Positions 35,041 through 45,480 of a DNA stretch of 64,000 nucleotides are shown in pieces. The notes beneath the pieces are model-generated. The model was not told the DNA's origin. It searched no databases and saw only the letters and a program-made list of their open reading frames with translations. Source of the DNA: Nicotiana tabacum (taxonomy: Eukaryota; Streptophyta; Magnoliopsida; Solanales; Solanaceae). Position 1 is the stretch's first letter. Each line of letters starts with the position of its first letter. The position numbers and the translations under genes were made by a program. The stretch is from NCBI RefSeq assembly GCF_000715075.1, contig NC_134102.1, positions 44,215,348-44,279,347 of the forward strand, given 5' to 3'.

Positions 35041-35481
35041 AATGTCTACAGGTACATTTAAGTTCTAAAAGTTTTCTAAAATATTATAATGCAAGTTGTT
35101 CAATCATATTTTGACATTTAAAATGGAGTTAGTAACTTGTCTCCATCCACCTCGAACAACTTGTGTATTTATAAATTTTGCCTCCCTATTTGTAAATTAG
35201 CGTGTTTATCTTATTCAATTTTCCTCATCTAAAAATATTAAACGTTGGAAGGAGGGAGTTTTTTGTGTCAAGAATTTGTTTTCCAGGTTTAATATAATTC
35301 TTTTGCTGCTCATTTAATAAGTAGCTATTCCTGATTGTTAATTGGCTAGCTCGTTCAATCACCTTACATTTGTAGTGTACCTGGACCATCTAATTTGATG
35401 CTTTAAAAGATATAGAACTCAAAAAATAAAAACAAAAAAAATAAAACCACTTGAGCACTAAGATAAAATAAATACATAGTA
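35041..35481. other. AT-rich spacer, no gene
   Basis: Noncoding DNA between the Tat antisense ORF and the copia element. No LTR border was identified; the Tat 3' LTR that would be expected here was not recognised. Confidence 0.4.
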
Positions 35482-35486
35482 GCTTG

Positions 35487-35786
35487 TGTTATAAGAAAAA
35501 CCAAATTATGGTGGATGTCTACTCTTCCTCCATGATTTTCTCAAATGCTTAATGACATATTCAATGACATATTTCTATGCTTAATGACATATTCAATGAC
35601 ATATTTTTCTTCACTTTTCATGCCCATATAAAGGCTTTGTAATAGATAAAAAAATATACACAATTGAAGAAGAAAATCTCTTCTTTCTCTCTATCTCCAT
35701 TTCTTGTTCATGTTTTACTAAATTGCTTTTATTTCATAACAACATGTCTTGTTCATGTTTTACTAAGTTGCTTTTATTTTATAACA
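35487..35786 (+). repeat. Copia 5' LTR (300 bp)
   Basis: It runs from TGTTATAAG to TTTATAACA and includes a TATA box (catataaaggct). It contains two internal direct duplications: 'cttaatgacatattcaatga' twice 36 bp apart, and 'tcttgttcatgttttactaa' twice 49 bp apart. Just inside the LTR is 'cgttatcagcacga', a leader phrase I have seen in related plant copia elements at the primer-binding position. Confidence 0.93.
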
Positions 35787-35999
35787 CGTTATCAGCACGA
35801 ATTGCTCATTTCATGATCTTCTACGTCAAGACTATGTAAATTATAAGCAGGCAATGAGATCAAGTACAATAAAAAATATCTTGGATGATAATACAAAGAT
35901 AAGTTTTACATCCATCTAAACCCATTCATACTTTCATCTCTTTGCATTAACTTTATGTGCAGTATTTACTAAAAATATTTTTTTCAATTGTATCATGTG

Positions 36000-38524
36000 A
36001 AATAAAGAACTGAAAAGGTATGTCTTTATTTGCTACATCTCTTATAGGACAAAGATAATATTCCAACGTATATATATGTTCTGACCTTTTACATACTATG
36101 ATAGATAATTATTAAGGTAATTTAGTAATAATATTTTTACCATAATATGATGTATTTCATTGAAAACAAAATTGGCATATATCCTAGTGAAATACATCGT
36201 GTTATGCCAACGCATTATCTATCAATGCATTATGGTCTAACATGCCTTTATATGGGTAAAGCATTGGGTTTGAGTCCTAATGCACTATATTGATAATAAT
36301 AATAATAATAACTAAAGAAAAAATAATGTAATTTTCATGAAAAAGCATGAAGCTTGTCCCACTTGATTTGCTCCATTATTGAAGTGAATGTGATAGCAGT
36401 GCATGATAAGTCTAAATAAAGATAAAGTGGTTGACCAATGAATGCGGGCGTGCGAAAGGCCAAAATAATAATAGTTATCACTATGGTAATTATAAAAAGG
36501 GAGAAATTCTTTGAAGAGAATGTGACTTGTGATAAATATTGAGATTGCATACTCATTCCTGAAAGTGAATGTGAAAATATATATATGATAAAGATTATGC
36601 ATAATAATGTACTTGTGCATAGTTGGATAAATACTACAACTCACCTCTAAGGGAGGTTTGAGACAAAGAAAGATAATGAATATTATTGTGTAGTTACATG
36701 AATATATCATTGGTCGCATGCATCTGATACGCCAAAAAATATTTTGCCATGCCTTATGAAAGTTATTAAAAGCAAAATTAAAGCAAGAAATTATTTTGCT
36801 TGTGATGATTTTGAACATGACAATTATTATGATATGATTCTCTTTGTGAAGGAGACATTCATTATATGGATGGTGTGACAAAAGATCTTGTAGTACAAAA
36901 GCAGTTAAGAGTTCTGAAAGAACTAATTTGTTACTACCCGGATGAATGAAATTATTCATGACATTAATATTGTAGTAAGTATCAAAAGAAATATTTTGAT
37001 TTATAAATATATTAGCCAAAGTGGTTGGCATATTGAGACTATAAATGTAAAAGAAGATTGAATATCTTTATATTACTATAATCATACCGGGTAAATATGA
37101 AAGGTTACCTGACTTTTCTTCTATTTGTACTACACAAGTATAAGCATGATGATGCAATCAGAAGCCACAAGTAAACTAGAGGTTTACTGAAATAAATATT
37201 AGTTGGCATGACCGGTTGACCATCTCGCTTCAATTATGATGCGAAAAAATTAATTGAGAATTATATTGGCATATATTGAAGAAATATAAGATTCTTCAAG
37301 AATTTTCTTATGCTGCTTATTCTCATGATATACCAGTTAAGGTTGGGATTGAATCCTTTGATTTCTGGAACGAATAAAAGGTGATAAATATATGGGCCTA
37401 GTCACCTTTCATGTGGACTATTTACTATTATATAATTTTAATAGATGCATCTATTATATGGTCACATGTGCATTTGTTATCAACTTGTAGTTTGGTTTTT
37501 GCAAGATTGATTGATCAAATTATTAGAGCACAGTTTCAGAATATAAATTATGATGATTTATCTTGATAATACTGGTTTAAATCCAAGTTGGTTTAGCAGA
37601 AATTGTATGCCTCTAATTATATTTAAACCATTGGTTATGAGAACAAAATTGCCAAAATAAAATTTGGTATGTGATGTATTATTTAATATACAACAATACT
37701 TGTACGCATCTAGCCAAGTTATGATAAGTTCTCCCTATCACAATCGGTTCAGGGACAGGAACCAAATAATTTCCATCTAGAAATATGAATGTACTATATG
37801 ATTTAATTATTCCATCACAATGCACAAAGATGGATCCCCAAATAAGGCTAGGGATATGTGTTGGTGATCTCAACAATAGGGGGAGAAAATGGGAAGCTGA
37901 AAAAGTAATGCATGTAATGAATTATTACGAGTACATCGAGATCCTCGTACGAGAAAATATGAACTTGAAGTTCAAGTGATAATTCATTTGCAAAATATTA
38001 CCAGGCGTATTTGCTGATCCAAAGCTAAATGTCATATTCAGATGCTAATGCTCCAAATAAAATAAAGTTCATAATGAATAGAGTCCATGGCATGCATAAA
38101 GCATAATAGACTAATCGGTTCCAAAGATAAAACTCCTTGAAGAAGGAGATGAGCAAATGTTCAAGATGGTCATAATAAGGAGGCAAGTGCTCTAGAAGAG
38201 TACCACGATATAACACTGCATAAGACCTCATGGGAGAGGCTCAGGTACCTGAAAATAATAAGATAAAGAGATCTCAATAAGTTATGTCTTTATTGGGTAA
38301 TAGTAGAACCGTTATAAAATGATCGTCGACGATATTGTTAATATAATGTAGCGCTCAATATTATTAATATTGACGAGGATCTTGAGCTCAAATCTGTCAT
38401 GAAATTTGGACAGATAAATGATTGGCCAAATGAAAAATACGTAATAAAAATTGATTTTATCTGAAAAATATGAAGTTGGACGAGTAGTCCCAACACCTGA
38501 AAGTATAAAGCAGTGGAGGTATAA
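36000..38524 (+). pseudogene. Copia gag remnant, GAG-pre-integrase and integrase, decayed
   Basis: gag is unrecognisable beyond short phrases. From about 37190 the frames follow the pre-integrase/integrase order of a copia polyprotein: VGMTG.PSRFNYDAKKLIEN (usually W-H-DR-L-GHP), FLMLLI, then VGIESFDFW, IDASIIWSHVHLLSTCSLVF, FARLIDQIIRAQFQN, and after a gap GQEPNNFHLE and TKMDPQIRLGICVGD. The catalytic DDE centre is mostly deleted. A long open frame on the opposite strand (37031-36312) is a shadow with no family signature. Confidence 0.75.
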
Positions 38525-39895
38525 ATGTGTTCTTGTGCGGAAAAAAAAGGTCAAGTCGATAGACATAAAGATGACTCGTGTCACAAGAAGATTTATAAAT
38601 ATCCTGGCATTGATTATATAGAGACATGTTCTCTTGTGGTGGATGTCGCCATTTCAGGTTTTAATCTGGCAATACAAGAAAAACGTGATATGCGTATAAT
38701 GGAAATCATTGAAGGATTTAAATTGTTCTGAAGCATATTAAGGTTTCCAAGAAATTTATTAAATAAAGCTTCAAAAATCCTTATACGGATTGAAACAATC
38801 AGGGCGCATGTGGTATAATCGCCTGAGTGAGTACCTGTTGAAAGAAGGGTACAAGAATGATTTAATTTGTCCTTGTGTCTTTATAAAAAGATCTGAATCT
38901 AAATTTATTATAATCACCGTGTATGTTGATGATTTAAATATCATTGGAACTCCTAGGGAGCTTCCTAAAGCAGTAGAGCTTCCTAAAGTAGTAGACTATC
39001 TAAAGAAAGAATTTGTAATGAAATCTTGGAAAGACAAAATTTTGTCTTGGTCTACAAATTGAGTATATGAAAGATGGAATTTTTGTCCATCAATCAACAT
39101 ACACTAAAATAATTTTAAAGCGATTTTATATGGATAAAGCACATCCATTCCGACCTCATGAAAATAATGAAGAGCTTCTTGGTCCCGACGTACCATATCT
39201 TAGTGCAATTGGTGCACTAATGTATCTTTCTAACATTACAAGGTCTGACATAACTTTTTCAGTTAATGTCTTAACAAGATATAGCTCTGCTCCTACAAGG
39301 AGACATTGGAATGGAATCAAACACATATTGCGGTATCTAAAAGGGACTACCGATATGAGATTATTTTATGGAAATAATTGCAGTCCTGATCTTGTTAGTT
39401 ATGCCGATGCTGGGTATTTATATGACTCACAAAAGGTTCGATCTCAAACAGGCTATATGTTTACATATGGAGGCACTGTCATATCTTGGCGGTCGACTAA
39501 GCAATCAATCGTGGCTACTTCATCTAATCATGCTGAGATAATTGCTATTCATGAAGCAAGTCGAGAATGTGTATGGTTGAGGTCTATAATACACCTTATT
39601 CGAGACAAATGTGATTTGAAGTATGACAAACTACCCATAATTTTGTATGAAGACAATACAGCATGCATAGCCCAGTTGAAGGGAGGATTCATAAAAGGGG
39701 ATATGACAAAGCATATTTCACCAAAGTTATTTTTCACACATGATCTTCAAAAGAATGGTGATATCAATGTGCAATAGATCCGTTCAAGTGATAATATGGC
39801 TGATTTTTTCACCAAATCTCTACCGACGTCAACCTTCAAGAAACTAGTGTACAAGATTGGGATACGAAGGTTCAAGGATGTTAATTGATACTCTC
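38525..39895 (+). pseudogene. Copia reverse transcriptase and RNase H, decayed
   Basis: The RT fingers are partly lost. The palm is present: MKQSGRMWYNRLSEYLLKEG, CPCVFIKRSESKFIIITVYV with the catalytic VDD in YVDDLNIIG (about 38922-38948). RNase H is open for 236 codons at 39067-39777: YLSAIGALMYLSNITRSDIT, RHWNGIKHILRYLKGTTDMR, YADAGYLYDSQKVRSQTGY, STKQSIVATSSNHAEIIAIH, ECVWLRSIIHLI, ILYEDNTACIAQLKGGFIKG. After a stop at 39777 the tail continues SSDNMADFFTKSLPTSTF. The frame is broken near 39060 and 38730. Confidence 0.9.
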
Positions 39896-40104
39896 ATCAG
39901 GGGGAGTTAATACGCGTTGTACTCTTTTTTCCGTACAAGGTTTTGTCCCACTGGATTTTCCTTGCAAGGTTTTTAACGAGGCAACCAAAAGCCGTATTTC
40001 TAAACATGTGTACTCTTTTTCCTTCACTAGGATTTTTTTCCCATTGGGTTTTTTCCTAATAAGGTTTTAACGAGGCACATTATCTATGGACATCCAAGGG
40101 GGAG

Positions 40105-40405
40105 TGTTATAAGAAAAATCAAATTATGGTGGATATCTACTCTTCCTCCATGATCTTCTCAAATGCTTAATGACATATTCAATGACATATTTCTATACTT
40201 AATGACATATTCAATGACATATTTTTCTTCAGTTTTCATGCCTATATAAAGGCCTTGTAATAGATAGAAAAATATACACAATTGAAGAAGAAAATCTCTT
40301 CTTTCTCTCTATCTCCATTTCTTGTTCATGTTTTACTAAATTGTTTTTATTTCATAACAACATGTCTTGTTCATATTTCACTAAGTTAGCTTTTAATTTA
40401 TAACA
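40105..40405 (+). repeat. Copia 3' LTR (301 bp)
   Basis: Partner of 35487-35786 with the same two internal duplications and TATA box; it ends TTTATAACA immediately before GCTTG. The Tnt1-like end of pol (YKIGIRRFKDVN) and about 190 bp of untranslated sequence with an A/G-rich tract precede it. Confidence 0.93.
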
Positions 40406-40542
40406 GCTTGCAACTTTTCAAAGTTTTAGCATTTCACACTTGTTATTATTTACAGGGAATGAAAATAAATCCCAAATTCACACCAAGATGGAACAAATTA
40501 AATAGAAAATACCTAAAAGCTCCCAATAATCTACAGAGAGTC

Positions 40543-40798
40543 TTAGAATAACTTAAAAGAATTTGAAGACTTGACCGGTTTCAAGTCACTGGAGGTCGGA
40601 GATGGTTCACCGCCGGCAGGTAAGTCGGCGAGGGCGGCCGCCATCCGGCGAATGCTGACGGAACGAGCAGTTCTGAAGCTGTAGGATCTTTTGGTCTTTG
40701 AAAATATGTTGGACGACTTAGATAAAATCAAATAAACTAGAGCTTGAACTAGAACAAATAGAACCAACTTTAATCAACATGCTACTATCAATCTCCAT
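40543..40798 (-). pseudogene. Small single-pass membrane protein locus, frameshifted start
   Basis: The minus-strand frame ending at 40543 encodes a hydrophobic helix (LVLFVLVQALVYLILSKSSN), then a basic segment (TKRSYSFRTARSVSIRRM) and MAAALADLPAGGEPSPTSSD. This looks like a plant-type short membrane-anchored protein of about 85 residues; I do not recognise a named family. It has no ATG in frame upstream of the helix. The likely start, MEIDSSMLIK at 40798, is in another frame and meets the helix frame near 40768 where one extra base is present. If the base is real, the product is a 26-residue peptide and the gene is broken. It has a TATA box (40920-40930) and a G-box (41048-41053), so it probably was a regulated host gene. 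The stop is TAA at 40545-40543. Confidence 0.6.
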
Positions 40799-40919
40799 AT
40801 TTTTTTTTTCTTCTTTGTGGGAAGGTTCTTGAAAAAATATATGAATTGGAAAGAGGGAAATTTAATAAATCAGAAGTGAAAGGAAAGATATGTTGAGGTA
40901 AAAGGGCATGCAGAAGGCG

Positions 40920-40930
40920 TATTTATATAG
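40920..40930 (-). promoter_or_regulatory. TATA box of the small membrane-protein locus
   Basis: The minus strand reads CTATATAAATA, a near-consensus plant TATA box 122 bp upstream of the ATG at 40798. This spacing gives a 5' leader of about 90 nt. Confidence 0.7.
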
Positions 40931-41047
40931 AGTTAGCCGACCTCTTTGACTTGGCTTTACCATTGACATTTAGTATTTAGAGAGGAAGCATCTCAAGAAA
41001 AAGGGTTGCATGGAAATTTCTATGCTAGCTATGAATTCAACTCGTGC

Positions 41048-41053
41048 CACGTG
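41048..41053 (-). promoter_or_regulatory. G-box (CACGTG) upstream of the small membrane-protein locus
   Basis: The palindrome CACGTG sits in the context GCCACGTGTG about 120 bp upstream of the TATA box, the arrangement of an ABRE/G-box bound by bZIP or bHLH factors. Hormone or stress control is an inference. Confidence 0.55.
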
Positions 41054-41594
41054 TGTTCTAGAGGTTAATTTACGTACTTCTCATGATTATTGACATTTCC
41101 AAGTAACGCATTTTGATTAATCTCATTAGATTCAACAAAGGAAAATAGAATCTTGAAAAAAGGAAAATAGAATTTTAAAACTTGTGATTAAACTAAGAGC
41201 CCGTTGGGATATAAGAAAATTTTTTTTTTTAAATTTTTTTTTGAAAATAATATTTAGTTATTAAAATCTTATAATTTTTCCAATCTCACTTAAAAATGCA
41301 TTTTCAAATTTAAAAAATTGGTGAGAAATATTTTTTCAATTGAAAATGAGAAGGTTGCTAGTGTTTAGTTGCAAAATATGTTAAAAGATAGGACATCCAA
41401 ATATGTTGCAAAAATTATAACCAAACACAACTTCATCTTCAATTCAAATTTTACGGAAATATCAAATTTGAAAAAAAAAAATGGAATTCATGTCCAAACG
41501 CCTACTAAGTCATGAATATTTTATGGCTATAATTAATCTAATTAAGGGAAAACAGATAAATGCAAATTTGAATTATTTTTAAATATAGAAATGT
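41054..41594. other. AT-rich promoter-distal DNA
   Basis: A/T-rich with long A and T runs (41220-41240). The stretch 'gttgggatataagaaaa...tccaaacgcctacta' (41201-41506) may be a hAT-like MITE remnant, but its borders are not clear. No coding signal. Confidence 0.35.
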
Positions 41595-42060
41595 TGTTAA
41601 GTATTTTTCCTAATTTTGTTAACATATTTGATTTTCCTAATCCTTGATGGAAGGACAATATATTTACCATAAATTGTTTTACCTTTTACAAAAAAAAATA
41701 TAATTCTTCCATATTTGGTTAGTTCTTTTTCTTGGAGGAAAATATTTTGGACTTCTATAAATTGAGGATCCTTCTAATTTAGTAGAATCCACAATATAGC
41801 CTTAATAAGGCGTTTGAGAGTCTTTTTATGGGGAAAATTTATGAGACAAGTGTTAGCATGCCATTTGTGTTTGCCTCTTTGTGAGGTTGCTCTCTCGATA
41901 TTTTGTACTCTCTTTTATATAATGGATTGCTTATCTCCATCTATGGACGTAGGTCAATTGGCTGAACCACGTTAAATATTTGTGTCTCTTTTGGTATATA
42001 TCTCTCTTAATGTCTGATTTATCATCGTTTAAGATTTATTTTATTAACTTTCGCATAACA
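41595..42060 (+). mobile_element. Solo copia-type LTR (466 bp)
   Basis: Ends TGTTAAG...GCATAACA form an inverted pair, with a TATA box (cttctataaattgagg, 41753-41768) and a polyadenylation-like region. The phrase 'cgtaggtcaattggctgaac' followed by 'cacgttaaatatttgtgtct' is typical of the U5 of Tork-type copia LTRs. No internal sequence adjoins either side, so this is a solo LTR. No 5-bp duplication is evident. Confidence 0.65.
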
Positions 42061-42194
42061 TTTGATTATTTCGATTGTAACAAATTTGCCATTCTTTTTT
42101 AACATACTAAAAAGAAAAGTGTGACATACACCTCAAAACAGCGGAGTACTATTTTTTAAATAAAATTCCTTATGAGATAACATAGATGAATGAT

Positions 42195-42290
42195 TCTTGG
42201 TTCTGTTTCAGACGTTCAGTCAGATTGAATAACAATAAACTGACTGGAACACTGGCACCATGGAATAAGCAAGTATAATAATCCTTTACC
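42195..42290 (+). pseudogene. LRR-repeat fragment (SERK/LRR-kinase-like)
   Basis: After a possible 3' splice site (ctgtttcag, 42207) the frame reads RSVRLNNNKLTGTLAPWNKQ, one leucine-rich repeat with the L..NNKLTG core of plant LRR receptor kinases. Nothing before or after it extends the similarity, so it is a short captured or decayed fragment. Confidence 0.35.
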
Positions 42291-42806
42291 AGCATACAAG
42301 ATACTTGACATAAAATATACAACTTTCGTTAATGATTAAATATGTTACTACTATTTAGTTTACATGGCTTTTTCAGACCAAAAGAAATAATAAGAAAAGG
42401 CTATCTCTCCTTTTGGGCGGTTTGACCTAAGTTGGACCACGTAGTACTTATTCTACCAATGTTTATCAAAATCAATCTCTAAAAAGACTGAAACTCTTGT
42501 ACAAAAAATAAATAATAAAAGTGGTTGAAGGACACGAACTCTAAAGAAAAAAAAAAAAATAGAAGTAATTTGGGCGAAATGCATTTACTTGACCGTCAAG
42601 ATCAATCATAGGAAGGTCCTAGTGATAAATACGCACCATCTTACGTGTTGCAGAATGCAGACGCAGCATTTATCACGTGTCTTTATCCATAATCAAAACG
42701 ACAAAACCGTCCCACCAACGAGTGAATAAAAATAAAACTTTTATTTCACGACCTAAAGGAAAGAGTCGTGTTTTATACTAGTCAATGACAGAATAGATTC
42801 CTTATT
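42291..42806. other. Noncoding, no repeat border seen
   Basis: A/T-rich, with a GC-richer patch near 42590-42720 (caccatcttacgtgttgcag, gcatttatcacgtgtc) containing a CACGTG. No open frame with family similarity. Confidence 0.3.
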
Positions 42807-43064
42807 AGCGGCGGAGATCGGATTTTTGCTAAAAGAATTTATAAAAAAAAGTTAAAAAATTAAAAAAAATTGTATTTAGTAGAAATTGAACCAATGATCT
42901 CACAATGATTTTGAACTCCCTTAACCACTAAGTTATGCTTTGGGTTATCTCAATGTTATTCAAAACATAATATATAGATGTAAAAATTAAATTTTACCTT
43001 ATATATATAGTGTAATTTTTCCGGCGAAGGGTTCGGGTGAACCCCCTTCCGCCCCGTTCCTATA
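42807..43064. mobile_element. MITE-like repeat with GCGGCGGAG / CCGCCCC ends
   Basis: It starts tagcggcggagatcggattt and ends gaacccccttccgccccg, imperfect inverted copies, around an A-rich interior with a 'gaaccaatgatctcacaat' phrase. It resembles a frequent Solanaceae short DNA element whose ends are GGGGCGGAG.../...CTCCGCCCC. The superfamily was not determined. Confidence 0.5.
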
Positions 43065-44096
43065 ACTATTTTGGAAATATCTAAATCAACTAATAACACC
43101 TTAATTATTTCACCGGGCACATGTTACCTCCCATCAACGTAGTTATCGAATAATTTATTCATCAATAATAGATGGAAAAAGACCAAGTTATGTTTTCTGT
43201 CCTCTGAAATAAAACTTCTCACGAATTTCATACCATCCCATGGAATGTCTTAGAGAACCAAACGTCATACTAAAGTTCTCTTGTAAGTACAAACAAACAC
43301 ATACAAAACCCAGCACGTAATGCGAATTCCTCAAACCCTTACCAGACAAGTCCACTGTAACATAATAGAAAGCTAAAGTTGTAGGGTTGCGGTCAGAATG
43401 CAACGTAGTACATTGATAAAATGATGACCAAATGCCTGTTCAAGAGTTTTAAAATGAGAGAACCCTCACTTTCAACCCAACATCGTTGTCAAGCTAAGTA
43501 ATCACCACTATAGTTAAATAGCACCACCAACTTTTCTAGAAAGAGTAAAGCAAATTATAGTTCAACCAAAATTTGTGAATGTTATTAATTCTTGTAGTTG
43601 TACATGTATCACAACAAGTACAACTTTGACAAGCAACACATAATATTGCTATAACAAAATGAGGCTTTTGTCACTATCTATTTTGATTATTGAGCTCAAG
43701 CATGGTTATCCATCACAGATTTATAATTTTCCACACGATATATATCAGAAATTATTCTCTCGGATGTTCCTAATTAGTAAGTAACAACTACACAGTACCT
43801 GCAAAAGGAAATATAAAGGCCAAATAATTTAGTATAATAAAAAAATATAGTGCATCACTGTTTTAGATATCTCGGGCATGCGTTTCAGCTAAAAACAAAA
43901 AATCACTTAAAAGATCAAAACAAATTCAAGCAAACAGAACCCAATAAAGTCTTCCATATTTGATTTTTCAGAGTCCCAACTAGCCCATAAAATCCCTTCC
44001 TAAAACATGATGTCATTAGATGGTAACTCGGGCAAAAGCCTAAAAGGTTCAAAACCCTTCAAATGATCATATGCTATACATGTAAACAATGCAGAA
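43065..44096. other. Noncoding, no recognised gene
   Basis: Mixed A/T-rich DNA. A 71-codon open frame on the minus strand (43403-43188) shows no recognisable family. No LTR or TIR borders were found. Confidence 0.3.
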
Positions 44097-44351
44097 TACT
44101 GCTGCCCTTGTTTCAATTTATGTGAACCTATTTCTTTTTTGGTCCGTACCAAAAATAATGACCCCTTTTTAAATTTGGAAAGAATTTAGCTTAAACTTCT
44201 AATTCTACCCTTAATGAGAAGCTTTTATAACTTTACAACTACCCTGGATCTCCTTTTGACTTGTTTAGGACCGCAAATTTCAAAAATCTTCATATTTCTC
44301 AAACTCCGTGCCCAGTCAAACAAGTTCACATAAATTGGAACGGAGAGAGTA
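44097..44351. mobile_element. Stowaway-type MITE
   Basis: TA dinucleotides flank ends that are inverted copies: left 'tgtttcaatttatgtgaac' and right, reversed, 'cgttccaatttatgtgaac', with CTCTCTCCG at the right terminus (the Stowaway CTCCCTCCGT motif). The interior is noncoding and 255 bp in all. Stowaway elements are moved by Tc1/mariner transposases. Confidence 0.8.
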
Positions 44352-44486
44352 CTAAATAACAATATTCTCTTCAATTTTCTTTGTCTTTTCCTTTATATCT
44401 TTAGGTAGTAAAAAAGCAGTAATATTCTATTCTTTGCTTTAACCCATCAATCTTAAAAGGCTTGGTTATGTAACACTAGTATGAAT

Positions 44487-44766
44487 TGTATGGGGTAAAA
44501 TATGTTCATATTAAATACTCACGTAATAGAGCGACACGCGAAATTGGAGACAGATGAAAAGCGAGACAGGTAGAAATCAAGTCCGAGGGCAGCAATCTCG
44601 GTAACCCCCAAAGGGAATGTTGCTTATGAATGCCTGTCATTCGATAGCATTCAATGAAGAATATTTTACAGTATTAAATACATAGTCCGTTATAGAGAAT
44701 ATGGTATTCATAGCCTGTCGTTACACATTCTTCGATGGCCTTCATAATTGTCATTTAAGAGGGGTT
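44487..44766 (+). mobile_element. Truncated 5' LTR of a plus-strand Tat element
   Basis: It starts TGTATGGGGTAAAATATGTT and matches the reverse strand of 2197-1910 closely, but similarity ends at 'cattTAAGAGGGGTTTCAC'. The second half of the LTR, the primer-binding site and three quarters of gag are missing. The next 15 bp join straight into gag. Confidence 0.85.
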
Positions 44767-44769
44767 TCA

Positions 44770-45480
44770 CAGCCGAAATAATAGATCGTTGCAAGACAAG
44801 GAGGTATCGGGCCCCCGGGACTCTACCTACCCCAGGCTGTTAAAATACAATTTCAATGTCACTGTAGTTGAAATAGTGTCGGCTATGAGGAACATTAAGG
44901 AATCACGATTCTCGAGGCCAATATGATCTGACCCCAATCAGAAGAATCCTAATCTATGGTGCGAGTACCATGGGACCAACGGCCACCGGACTGGGGACTG
45001 CCCACATCTACACGAGGAGGTGGCGACATTGCTAAATAACGATCATCTCAGAGAATTTTTAAGTGACCGGGCTAAGAACAACTACGGTCGCAATCGGGAT
45101 AACGCGGAACCCTCGAAAGCAGGAGAAGATCCTCCTCGTCTGACGATCAACATGATTTTTGGGGGGAACGAGATTAATAGTGTAACCTTTACGGCAGCAA
45201 AAAAAGTCGAAGGTGTCGGTGACCCATAGTAAGAGACTCCAGGAAGTCACTGAGGACGACATTACCTTTACGGAGGAAGGCGCGGATGGACTCCTACTAC
45301 CGCATAACGATGCCATGGTAATTTCTCTTAATGTTTTAGATTTTAAATTTAAACGTGTTTTGGTGGACCCAGGGAGTTCAGCCAAAATTATCCAATGGAG
45401 AGTGTTGGAACAAGCCAAGCTAATCAGAAGCATTATTCAGGCCACAAATCTCCTCGACGGGTTCAATTTAGCAAGCGTAA
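44770..45480 (+). pseudogene. Tat gag C-terminus and protease
   Basis: Frames read NNRSLQDKEVSGPRDSTYPR, VEIVSAMRNIKESRFSRP, NPNLWCEYHGTNGHRTGDCP (the single C-x2-C-x4-H-x4-C zinc knuckle) and HLHEEVATLLNNDHLREFL. This is followed by PRLTINMIFGGNEINSVTFT, and protease FKRVLVDPGSSAKIIQWRVL, whose active site is D-P-G instead of D-[ST]-G. One frameshift near 45225 separates the two open frames. Confidence 0.85.

Larger units (their letters stand above)
35482..40410 (+). mobile_element. Full-length Ty1/copia element, TSD GCTTG
   Basis: Both LTRs are present (35487-35786 and 40105-40405) with TGTTATA...TATAACA inverted ends. The element is bounded by a perfect 5-bp duplication GCTTG (35482-35486, 40406-40410). 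A polypurine tract (ccaagggggag) abuts the 3' LTR. By eye the LTRs differ by about a dozen substitutions and one indel over 300 bp (about 4 percent), so the insertion is not recent. The coding region is on the plus strand and decayed. It lies about 130 bp past the stop codon of the small membrane-protein locus at 40543-40798. Confidence 0.95.

Noticed and set aside
36312..37031. 239-codon open frame on the minus strand, the fourth longest in the window
   Set aside because: It is antisense to the decayed copia gag/integrase, rich in Ile/His/Asn from A/T-rich DNA, and has no domain signature.
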